Positions 1-5,563 of a stretch of DNA of 6,988 nucleotides are shown here, in pieces. Where the stretch lies: assembly GCA_005239605.1 (NCBI GenBank), contig SBBS01000018.1, positions 1-6,988 of the forward strand, given 5' to 3'. Below the pieces are notes generated by a model. It was given only the letters and a program-made list of their open reading frames with translations, was not told the DNA's origin and did no database searches. The number at the start of each line of letters is the position of its first letter. The first letter of the stretch is position 1. Origin of the DNA: a bacterium (GTDB taxonomy: Bacteria > Patescibacteriota > Minisyncoccia > Ryanbacterales > 2-02-FULL-48-12). The translations under genes and the position numbers were made by a program.

Positions 1-99
1 CCGTTTTGGCGCGTGATGGGGCCGCTTGCATTTGGAAGTATTATTTTTAATATGATACTGGCGTATATCGGAAAATATGGTGTTGGGTATTTTTTTTGA
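1..99 (+). CDS. C-terminal fragment of an unidentified membrane protein (partial)
   Basis: Reading frame 1 is open from the window edge to a TGA at 97-99 and encodes about 32 residues. Apart from one Arg and one Lys they are almost entirely hydrophobic or small (FGSIIFNMILAYIG and similar), as expected for a terminal transmembrane helix. I do not recognise the family. The stop falls immediately after a run of eight T (90-97), and the glycosyltransferase-like segment that follows lies in another frame. Adding one T would fuse the two, so this may be a frameshifted or chimeric gene rather than an intact C-terminus. The minus strand is also open here in one frame, so even the strand is only moderately supported. 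Confidence 0.35.
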   Translation, partial: PFWRVMGPLAFGSIIFNMILAYIGKYGVGYFF

Positions 100-278
100 A
101 TGGATTTTTGGTAAACTCGGTGGAAGAAGCGGCGCGCCGCATAGAGGAACTTTTTGAGAATAAAGAACTCCGAAAGGAACTGGGCGCGCACGCGCATGAA
201 TCTGTCCGCGAACAGTTTTTACTGCCTCGCGAAGCGCTTGACCATTTGCAATTATACGCAGATATATTGAGAGTGTAA
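99..278 (+). pseudogene. Remnant of a TreT-like GT4 glycosyltransferase (C-terminal ~60 residues)
   Basis: The translated segment begins NGFLVNSVEEAARRIEEL and continues with LRKELG, ESVREQFLLPR and a final short helix. This is the usual end of group 1 (GT4) glycosyltransferases of the trehalose synthase/TreT type, where the preceding residues would be a Gly-rich stretch ending in DGVNGFLV. That stretch and the whole donor-binding Rossmann domain are absent: the frame is stopped by TAA at 48-50, and the residues between do not look like a glycosyltransferase. The only in-frame starts are a TTG at 96 without any Shine-Dalgarno sequence. I infer a 5'-truncated remnant left by deletion or recombination. 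A misassembly at the T8 run is the alternative. A 60-residue free-standing protein seems unlikely. Confidence 0.6.
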
Positions 279-283
279 CTGAC

Positions 284-311
284 TTGCGTCTTTTTTTAAG
301 GGTGGTACAAT
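284..311 (+). promoter_or_regulatory. Extended -10 promoter for the small hypothetical gene
   Basis: A TTGCGT (284-289) is separated by 16 bp from TACAAT (306-311), and a TG at 303-304 makes it an extended -10 element. Transcription would begin near 317-319. That places the upstream ATG at 317 at or before the transcript start, and supports translation from 368 instead. Confidence 0.55.
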
Positions 312-356
312 AAGGTATGAATCAGGAACACATGCAATCATCTTTATCACCAGAAA

Positions 357-360
357 GGAG
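357..360 (+). promoter_or_regulatory. Shine-Dalgarno site deciding the start at 368
   Basis: AGAAAGGAG ends at 360, with GGAG (357-360) seven bases before the ATG at 368. This is the strongest ribosome binding site in the window. Neither ATG 317 nor ATG 332 has a comparable site. Confidence 0.75.
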
Positions 361-367
361 ACCTCGT

Positions 368-742
368 ATGAGCGAGGGAGAAAGTCTTAAACGGGTGCGA
401 TTTGATAATCAAGAAGAACGAAAACGTCTTCTTGCTTTACGTGAGAAACAACCACTAAAGAATATGGGCAACGTGGGACTTGCGGAGGAGCAAGAATTGG
501 AAAACATAGATAAAGCGTATGCAGAATTTGTGATGAACGCTGAGTTTGAGATGCGCAAACTTGTTGATTTTGCGGTGCTTGCAAGACAGGAAGTCTTGTC
601 GGGTGAAAATATTGATGACTCACTTGATGAGAAATTATTGGCCCGGTTATTTGAATTCTACATGAATAACGCAGAATTGTTAGAGGCGATGGAGGACCGG
701 ATTCGTCAAAAGAAAAAGGAAACCCCCGAATTGTTTTCGTAA
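368..742 (+). CDS. Small charged, helical hypothetical protein (124 aa)
   Basis: I do not recognise this protein. From the preferred start it begins MSEGESLKRVRF and is 124 residues, rich in Glu, Lys, Arg and Leu, with no signal peptide, membrane segment or cysteine. Residues about 38-75 (AEEQELENIDKAYAEF onward) and 88-120 look like long amphipathic helices, possibly a helical hairpin or coiled coil, followed by a basic stretch near RIRQKKKE. A longer form from ATG 317 would add 17 residues, but the promoter and Shine-Dalgarno site argue for 368. It is transcribed from its own promoter. Its last 37 bases overlap the 3' end of fmt on the other strand, so the two are convergent. A cytoplasmic, lineage-specific protein is the best description; no function can be assigned. 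Confidence 0.75.
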   Translation: MSEGESLKRVRFDNQEERKRLLALREKQPLKNMGNVGLAEEQELENIDKAYAEFVMNAEFEMRKLVDFAVLARQEVLSGENIDDSLDEKLLARLFEFYMNNAELLEAMEDRIRQKKKETPELFS

Positions 743-1698
743 AAAATTCTTCCTTCAACCGGCATCTTTCCCTCTAATTGCAGTTTATCAATGACAAATA
801 AAAAGTCCCTCGTTGAAGCGGCAAGGTGGCCGTTTTTTGTTTTGGTTACCGTGCCGGGTTTTTCAAGTGAAAATTCATTGGTTGGATGGCCTTGAAGGAT
901 TTTTACCCTCAGTAATTCCGGATGTCCGACTTCCGGAATAATTCCGGAAGTCGGACATCCGGAATTTATTAATGACCAGGCGCCTGGTCGTGGATTGAGC
1001 GCGCGCACCATTCGGTCTATTTCATCCGCGGATTTTGTCCAGTCAATATGCCCGTCTTCTTTAGTGAACAATTTGGTGTATGTCGCTTTCGCATGATCTT
1101 GTTCTTGCGGCGTAATTTCTCCTGTAATCCATTTGGGAAGCGTTTGTACCAAAAGATCACCACCCAATGTTGCCAAAACATCATGGAGCTCCGGATAAGT
1201 TATTTTTTTTAAATCTGAAATTTGAAATTTGAAATCTGAAATTATAGGACCGTGATCCATTTCTTTGTCGGTAAGCATAAGCGTGACACCTGTTGTGTTA
1301 TCACCCGAAAGAATTGCGCTTTGGATGGGTGAAGGGCCGCGATGACGGGGAAGAAGCGAAGGATGGACATTTATAGTTCCTTTGGGAGAAATATCTAAAA
1401 GCGCTTGCGAAAGAATTTTTCCGTAAGCGGCTATAACAAAAATATCTGCCCCATAACTGCGCAATACTTTTAGAAATGCTTCCTCTTTGGGTTTTTCAGG
1501 CTGCAGAACGGGAATGGCATGTTTCTCCGCAAGTTCTTTTACCGGCGGGCTTGCGAGCCGATGCCCGCGGCCTGCCGGCTTATCGGGGGCAGTTACCACC
1601 GCCGCCGGAGACATGCCGGCGTTTATAAGCTTTTGAAGAATTATGACTGCAAATGGGGGAGTGCCGAAGAAAACAATTTTTATTGAATTATGAACCAT
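706..1698 (-). CDS. fmt: Methionyl-tRNA formyltransferase
   Basis: Fmt transfers a formyl group from 10-formyltetrahydrofolate to Met-tRNAfMet in the cytoplasm, enabling initiation. Visible signatures are the N-terminal strand IKIVFFGTPPFA (6-17), the tRNA-contacting loop DKPAGRG (39-45), the SLLP motif with catalytic Asn110 and His112, and the catalytic Asp148 in KEMDHG. A C-terminal OB-like domain follows from about 208, ending near LQLEGKMPVEGR. The protein is 330 residues against a usual 310-315. The excess is largely residues 245-262, encoded by a perfect palindrome, plus a divergent tail (YENNSGVSFFF) that overlaps the convergent gene. Residues about 154-164 are encoded by tandem heptamers. 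The start at 1698 lies 13 bp after def with no clear Shine-Dalgarno site, so translation is probably coupled. The def-fmt pairing is a classic arrangement. All catalytic residues are present, so it is likely active. Confidence 0.96.
   Translation of the reverse strand: MVHNSIKIVFFGTPPFAVIILQKLINAGMSPAAVVTAPDKPAGRGHRLASPPVKELAEKHAIPVLQPEKPKEEAFLKVLRSYGADIFVIAAYGKILSQALLDISPKGTINVHPSLLPRHRGPSPIQSAILSGDNTTGVTLMLTDKEMDHGPIISDFKFQISDLKKITYPELHDVLATLGGDLLVQTLPKWITGEITPQEQDHAKATYTKLFTKEDGHIDWTKSADEIDRMVRALNPRPGAWSLINSGCPTSGIIPEVGHPELLRVKILQGHPTNEFSLEKPGTVTKTKNGHLAASTRDFLFVIDKLQLEGKMPVEGRIFYENNSGVSFFF
914..966. repeat. Perfect 53-nt palindrome inside fmt
   Basis: Positions 914-939 and 941-966 are exact reverse complements (26 of 26 bp), with a single A at 940 in the centre. 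Each arm carries two TCCGGA hexamers (917-922, 932-937, 943-948, 958-963). The element is translated as fmt residues 245-262 (NSGCPTSG, II, PEVGHPEL), where Fmt proteins normally have a short turn between LL(N) and the next strand (compare LNGKRLKIL-like sequence). It looks like an in-frame insertion of a palindromic element in a surface loop of the C-terminal domain. Confidence 0.9.
1211..1245. repeat. Tandem heptamer array AAATYTG inside fmt
   Basis: Four consecutive 7-bp units read AAATCTG, AAATTTG, AAATTTG, AAATCTG (1211-1238), followed by a degenerate AAATTAT (1239-1245). On the fmt strand this is translated as the stretch around ISDFKFQISDLK (153-164), just after the catalytic Asp148. 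Compared with E. coli Fmt the segment is only about two residues longer, so the array seems to occupy rather than greatly extend this variable region. Confidence 0.85.
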
Positions 1699-1711
1699 GA
1701 TTCGCTTATTT

Positions 1712-2254
1712 TTATACGGGGTTTATTTTCTTGATATTCTTCGCTTTTTCAATGAATAACACGCCATTAAGATGATCTATTTCATGCTGCATGACACGAG
1801 CGTACAATTTTGAAGTTCCTCTTTGAAACTTTTTGCCTTTTTCATCATATGCTTCTATGGTGACCTTTTCTGAACGTTCCACGACGCCGTATGTTTTAGG
1901 CACGCTTAAACATCCTTCCATTTCGCGTATTTTCTTTTTTGAAGCATTTTTGATGATAGGATTTATAAAGGTGTAATAGAGCCACTGTTTTTTCTTTCGG
2001 TCCTCACGGGGCACTTCCTCAAGTTCATCCCACATAAGAGCCTCTTGGGAAGCAAGAAAAATCCGCAAATTATAGCCGATTTGCGGGGCCGCAATACCAA
2101 TACCATCTGCGGCGCCGCGAAGCGCTAGCGCCATTTCCGCAAGCACGTGTTGAATTTTTTTGGAAGTAATTTCCGCGATAGGCACCTCTTGCGCTTTTTT
2201 GTGAAGCACGGAGTCCGGATCCGTTACGATTTTTTTTGGGTTGTCGGAAGCCAT
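1712..2254 (-). CDS. def: Peptide deformylase
   Basis: Def hydrolyses the N-formyl group from nascent proteins at the ribosome exit. It is a metalloenzyme, and all three family motifs are present: GIGIAAPQ (51-58), EGCLS (113-117) with metal ligand Cys115, and QHEIDH (156-161) with ligands His157 and His161 and catalytic Glu158. The length of 180 residues is normal. A charged stretch of about 20 residues (72-90, ALMWDELEEVPREDRKKK) lies between the strand IFLAS and FINPI and is longer than in many deformylases. The ATG is one base after the TAA of the upstream gene (TAATATG), so it is probably translated by coupling; no Shine-Dalgarno site is evident. It sits directly upstream of fmt, its functional partner. 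The absence of a disrupted motif suggests an active enzyme. Confidence 0.97.
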   Translation of the reverse strand: MASDNPKKIVTDPDSVLHKKAQEVPIAEITSKKIQHVLAEMALALRGAADGIGIAAPQIGYNLRIFLASQEALMWDELEEVPREDRKKKQWLYYTFINPIIKNASKKKIREMEGCLSVPKTYGVVERSEKVTIEAYDEKGKKFQRGTSKLYARVMQHEIDHLNGVLFIEKAKNIKKINPV

Positions 2255-2255
2255 A

Positions 2256-2687
2256 TTAGATTTTACGCATACCGCGCGCGACTTCTTCTTTCATATCTGT
2301 TATATCCGCATGGGTAAATGGTTTCCATAGAGACACTGTTTCTTGACGCGGATAATATTGATCCATAAGCATATCTATTTCTTTCCAAAATGATGATTTA
2401 TTCATTTCCCGCGTAAGCTCATCAAGCACGCGAACTGAAAGCATGGTGCCAATAAGAGGTTGTAACTTCTTTTTGCGCGCAAAGAACCACACGGCAAGCG
2501 TTTCCAATTTGCTCACCGACAAACGGCGCAAAGCGTAAGAAACGAGCTTGCCGTCTTTGCCGCGTATGATAACCGGTTTTTTATTCAATATCTTTTCACC
2601 CGTGCGAACAAAAAAATCAATAAAACGGTAAATGTCAGAATTTCGCTGTTTTGGCGCGCGTATTGATTTTGCCGGTTTTCGTGGCAT
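2256..2687 (-). CDS. Hypothetical protein, first gene of the def-fmt operon (143 aa)
   Basis: I do not recognise this family. The N-terminus is strongly basic and Pro-rich (MPRKPAKSIRAPKQR), followed by predicted helices with aromatic residues (IYRFIDFFVRTG), then IIRGKDGKLVSYALRRL, a hydrophobic patch ETLAVWFFARKKK, and a C-terminal region with YYPRQE and a helical end. No signal peptide or clear membrane helix is visible. An ATG at 2705 would add six residues, but a TATGAT -10 box lies inside those codons, six bases before the ATG at 2687. That arrangement fits a leaderless message beginning at 2687. The stop is one base from the def start, so it is the promoter-proximal gene of an operon with def and fmt. 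A link to translation is suggested only by this context. Confidence 0.7.
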   Translation of the reverse strand: MPRKPAKSIRAPKQRNSDIYRFIDFFVRTGEKILNKKPVIIRGKDGKLVSYALRRLSVSKLETLAVWFFARKKKLQPLIGTMLSVRVLDELTREMNKSSFWKEIDMLMDQYYPRQETVSLWKPFTHADITDMKEEVARGMRKI

Positions 2688-2693
2688 AGTGGT

Positions 2694-2722
2694 ATCATAC
2701 GGCATGAAGCCTGAATTATGAA
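2694..2722 (-). promoter_or_regulatory. Putative leaderless promoter of the hypothetical-def-fmt operon
   Basis: On the minus strand TTCATA (2722-2717) is followed after 17 bp by TATGAT (2699-2694), then six bases, then ATG at 2687. The -10 box matches the consensus at five of six positions and the -35 at four of six. The spacing puts transcription start at or next to the ATG. Confidence 0.45.
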
Positions 2723-2750
2723 GTATGAATTATGGCGTAGAGTTTTGTCC

Positions 2751-2778
2751 ATGATTCATGATTCATGATTCAAGATTC
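2751..2778. repeat. Tandem heptamer array ATGATTC at the murC start
   Basis: Three exact ATGATTC units (2751-2757, 2758-2764, 2765-2771) are followed by AAGATTC (2772-2778) and a degenerate AAGAAAT. Because the unit is seven bases, the three ATGs lie in three different frames. The last is the murC start; the first opens a five-codon frame (stop TGA at 2766-2768), and the second runs out of frame into murC. No Shine-Dalgarno site precedes them. Upstream, TGAATTATG also occurs twice (2712-2720 and 2725-2733). Confidence 0.85.
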
Positions 2779-4048
2779 AAGAAATATCCATATGGTCGGC
2801 GTCAAAGGCCAGGGTATGGCGGCTTTGTGCGAATTTTTGGTGGCCGAAGGTAAGCGCGTCACTGGTTCGGATACAGCTGAAGTCTTTTCCACCAACAGCG
2901 TTCTGGCAAATCTCGGCATCCGCGTACGGCGATTTCAAAAAAAGAATATCACAAAATCGGTTGATATGGTAGTACGTTCAAGCGCGTATGGAGACAACCA
3001 TGAAGAAATACAGGCCGCCCGTCGATTGGGTATTCCGGTGCTTAATTACATTGACGCGGTAGCCGAACTATTCAATGCCAAGCGCGGCATTTTGGTATCA
3101 GGAACGCACGGTAAAACCACCACCACCGCGCTCATCGGCCTGATGATGGAACATGCAAAACGGGACCCTTCGGTGCTGGTAGGCGCGACAGTTCGGCAAT
3201 GGAATAAAAACGCCCGGGCAGGCCGAGGCCCCTGGATGGTCGCGGAAGGGGATGAATACCAAAACAAATTTTTAGAACTGCGGCCGGAAATCCTTGTTCT
3301 TACAAACATTGAATACGACCACCCGGATTTTTTCAAGACGAAAAAACAATATGCAGACGCATTCCGTACGCTTGTGTCGCGTTTGCCATCCAATGGATTG
3401 CTTATCGCTGAGAAACATCTCAAGACAATTATTAAAAAAACTCCGTGTAAAACCGTATGGTATGGCATCACGGGAAAAGAAGAGGGCAGGCACATGGAAC
3501 TCAACAAAACAGCGGCGCTCGCGGTGGCGCGGCATCTCGGTATTCCGCAAAAGATCGCGAAACAATCACTGGAAAACTATAAAGGGACATCCCGTCGGAT
3601 GGAATTTTATACGTCTCTGACCGCGCCTGTTGTGGTAATAGACGACTACGCCCATCACCCCACGGAAATTCGCGCCGTGCTTGCGGCAGTCCGCCGCCAA
3701 TACCCCAAGCGCGTCATAACTGCTTTGTTTCAACCGCATACCTATTCACGCACTTACGCGCTGCTTGACGATTTTGCCGGCGCGTTTAAGGACGCAGATG
3801 AAGTAGTCCTTCTGCCGATTTATAGTTCCGCGCGGGAACGAAAGGAAGATTATCCAACTGATTTACTTGAGCGCTTGCGAGACGGCATTATACGCATACA
3901 AAAGAAAACACCGGCGCACATATTATCTTTTCCAAAAGCAATCGCGCGCGGCAAACACCTGGTTCCTGCCTCCCTAAAGCATGTTATCATAACCCTCGGC
4001 GCCGGAGACGGCTGGAAGATTGCAAAAGCGCTTGCATCTAAATTCTGA
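2765..4048 (+). CDS. murC: UDP-N-acetylmuramate--L-alanine ligase
   Basis: MurC adds L-alanine to UDP-MurNAc using ATP, the first amino acid step of peptidoglycan stem peptide synthesis in the cytoplasm. Domains in order: an N-terminal UDP-binding fold starting NIHMVGVKGQGM (7-18), P-loop GTHGKTTTT (113-121), acidic motif EGDEYQNKFL (161-170), NIEYDHPD (181-188), the RRMEF junction (277-281), and a C-terminal domain with DDYAHHPTEI (293-302), FQPHTYSRT (322-330) and LGAGDGWKIA (411-420). It is 427 residues where 450-480 is usual. The shortfall lies between YG (233-234) and GRHMELNKTAA, where roughly 35-40 residues of the central domain seem to be missing in frame. The normal Asn of the GxHN motif is Met here. 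The start lies in an ATGATTC repeat array, and a later ATG (2792) would cut into the first strand. I favour MurC over Mpl because the core signatures resemble the Patescibacteria MurC type. Confidence 0.93.
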   Translation: MIQDSRNIHMVGVKGQGMAALCEFLVAEGKRVTGSDTAEVFSTNSVLANLGIRVRRFQKKNITKSVDMVVRSSAYGDNHEEIQAARRLGIPVLNYIDAVAELFNAKRGILVSGTHGKTTTTALIGLMMEHAKRDPSVLVGATVRQWNKNARAGRGPWMVAEGDEYQNKFLELRPEILVLTNIEYDHPDFFKTKKQYADAFRTLVSRLPSNGLLIAEKHLKTIIKKTPCKTVWYGITGKEEGRHMELNKTAALAVARHLGIPQKIAKQSLENYKGTSRRMEFYTSLTAPVVVIDDYAHHPTEIRAVLAAVRRQYPKRVITALFQPHTYSRTYALLDDFAGAFKDADEVVLLPIYSSARERKEDYPTDLLERLRDGIIRIQKKTPAHILSFPKAIARGKHLVPASLKHVIITLGAGDGWKIAKALASKF

Positions 4049-4073
4049 ATTTGGAGATCCAACCTTTGAATTG

Positions 4074-5462
4074 TTATGGTAAGTCAATTGAAAGCAAAGA
4101 CCCGTTATCATACACATAAAGTATTTTCTTCTGCGGCGGCGCATAAAAAAATGGATTATCGCCTTTATAGAGAATGTGTTTGTTGCGCGTGCCGCCGCGG
4201 CCATCAAGCTCCAGAGCATAGATTGTATTATCTTCCTGGATAATCACATACTGTTCTTCCGGATACGGCATCGCATTCCGGATAATTTTATCTGATTTAT
4301 AAAACGCCTCTTGCGGGATTTTTTGAAACGAAGGCAATTGTTCTTCGGGCAAAATCCAGCGAATAGAAATTTCATCTGTATTCCACCAAAGCAGGTAGGC
4401 GTCAGTATGCAGTATGTTTTGAACGTCTGACGATTTGGCAAGAAGTTGGATAGGATTTCTTGCATTGGGGAAAAGCCATGCCCCGTCGCTGCCTGTCAGT
4501 AAAAGATAATCGCCAATTTGCCGTATCCGACTCTCGGTAATAACTGGAAGGGAAGAGGTGGCATAGGGCCGCGGTTGCGTTGCGTCAAGCGTTGTAACAT
4601 ACGGCGTGCCGCTTTGCATGTCCCATAAAATGAGATACGCGTCTCCCGCAAAAAAACCGCCGATGCTTTGCAGAAGCTGCCGGACAGCGCGTGTTTCCGA
4701 ATTCCAATGCGTAAAGTTTGTTTCATCAAGAAGAAAATAGGAATTTGAATCGCGAGGATCTTCTGCCATAAGACGCGGTTTTTTAGAAATGATATTTGCC
4801 AATGATGTTTGGCGATAGAGGGAACGGACGCGTATCGTATTATTTTGGCGGGTAAGTTTGATCCAATCATCAGATGTTTCTATAAGAGCGCTCGTTTCTG
4901 ATGCATTCCAATTCCACAGGGCATTTGGCGGCGCTAATGCCATGATGGATTGAGAAACCGCATCGGCGAACGGAAGTGTTTCCTGCAAATTTGGATCAAA
5001 TAATTCGTACACATGTTTAGAATTTTTTATATCGTGCAAAATAAGGAATGATGCTTGCGGAGACGCGCGCATGCTGGTAGACGACGCGGTTTTAAATACC
5101 GTAATTGCCGGCGTGGCCGGCATAAGCAGCGGAAAAAGTTCAACCACGGCTTGCGGTTCCACATCAACTGTTTTTTCCCATGGCTGGTAGCTTCTGCGCG
5201 ATACGCGTACGGTATAAGAAGCGGGCCGCAAGTTTTGAATAAACGCGTTGCCGGTAAGATACGACGTTGTTCGCTCGATATCTTCTATAGCAACGCTTGC
5301 CCCCGGCGGGTTTGTGTGTATAAAAATACCTCCCGTTTTATGCACGCCGAGGTTTGAAAACGAAAACCGATAGCCAAATGTATAGAAGATAAGAGGCCCG
5401 CTTAATATCAGAAAAGCAAGCACACTGAACAAAAAAAGGAGCCGCCGTGCGCGATAGGTCAT
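4074..5462 (-). CDS. Membrane-anchored PEGA-domain protein with probable beta-propeller region
   Basis: Residues 1-7 are basic (MTYRARR), followed by a hydrophobic helix about 8-28, so this is an N-terminal membrane anchor or uncleaved signal with the rest outside the membrane. Residues about 43-112 form a PEGA-type domain: GGIFIHTNPPGASVAIED, an FIQNLRPASYTVRVS strand, and SYQPWEKTVDVEP. The remaining ~340 residues are rich in short strands and aromatic residues, with repeated patterns such as YLILWD, YLLWWN and KILYVYD that look like blades of a beta-propeller. I see no catalytic motif. PEGA domains are found in surface-layer and envelope proteins, so a structural or binding role at the cell surface is inferred. 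The gene is convergent with murC (25 bp apart) and divergent from murA. A possible leaderless promoter abuts its start. Confidence 0.8.
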   Translation of the reverse strand: MTYRARRLLFLFSVLAFLILSGPLIFYTFGYRFSFSNLGVHKTGGIFIHTNPPGASVAIEDIERTTSYLTGNAFIQNLRPASYTVRVSRRSYQPWEKTVDVEPQAVVELFPLLMPATPAITVFKTASSTSMRASPQASFLILHDIKNSKHVYELFDPNLQETLPFADAVSQSIMALAPPNALWNWNASETSALIETSDDWIKLTRQNNTIRVRSLYRQTSLANIISKKPRLMAEDPRDSNSYFLLDETNFTHWNSETRAVRQLLQSIGGFFAGDAYLILWDMQSGTPYVTTLDATQPRPYATSSLPVITESRIRQIGDYLLLTGSDGAWLFPNARNPIQLLAKSSDVQNILHTDAYLLWWNTDEISIRWILPEEQLPSFQKIPQEAFYKSDKIIRNAMPYPEEQYVIIQEDNTIYALELDGRGGTRNKHILYKGDNPFFYAPPQKKILYVYDNGSLLSIDLP

Positions 5463-5497
5463 ATCTTGATGTTAGCAAATATTGGTGATAGAGTTAA
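5463..5497 (-). promoter_or_regulatory. Putative leaderless promoter of the PEGA-domain gene
   Basis: On the minus strand TTAACT (5497-5492) and TAACAT (5474-5469) are 17 bp apart, each matching the consensus at four of six positions. Six bases (CAAGAT) separate the -10 from the ATG at 5462. This is the same geometry as at the operon start at 2687, and no Shine-Dalgarno site is present. Confidence 0.35.
5466..5494 (+). promoter_or_regulatory. murA: Candidate promoter for murA, overlapping the divergent PEGA promoter
   Basis: TTGATG (5466-5471) and TAGAGT (5489-5494) are 17 bp apart with a TG at 5486-5487 forming an extended -10. It occupies the same bases as the minus-strand candidate, so the two would compete for polymerase. 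A transcript would have a leader of about 110 bases before ATG 5614. Confidence 0.35.
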
Positions 5498-5511
5498 CCC
5501 CGTTAGAAACA

Positions 5512-5520
5512 TGGCATAAT
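5512..5520 (+). promoter_or_regulatory. murA: Alternative extended -10 element upstream of murA
   Basis: TGGCATAAT is an extended -10 with five of six matches in CATAAT (5515-5520). No convincing -35 lies at the correct distance. Start of transcription near 5527 would exclude the ATG at 5524 and favour a later murA start. Confidence 0.35.
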
Positions 5521-5563
5521 ACGATGCCGCATAATATTAATTTTAACAAATCTTATTTTATCC

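Noticed and set aside
317..367. Longer start for the small hypothetical protein (ATG 317 or 332)
   Set aside because: The ATG at 317 sits at the predicted transcript start and neither ATG has a Shine-Dalgarno site, while 368 has GGAG at seven bases.
2213..2222. Short palindrome CGGATCCG in def as a relic of the fmt palindrome
   Set aside because: It encodes residues in the normal N-terminal motif region (TDPDSVL) of deformylases and shares only a few bases with the fmt element.
3046..3507. Long open frame antisense to murC (153 codons)
   Set aside because: It is Cys/Ser-rich with no family pattern and lies entirely opposite a confidently identified gene, so it is a shadow frame. Other antisense frames over fmt, murA and the PEGA gene were dropped for the same reason.
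4064..4094. Inverted repeat CTTTGAATTG/CAATTGAAAG between murC and the PEGA gene as a bidirectional terminator
   Set aside because: The stem has one mismatch, is AT-rich, has an 11-base loop and no clear T-run on either side, so it is too weak to call.
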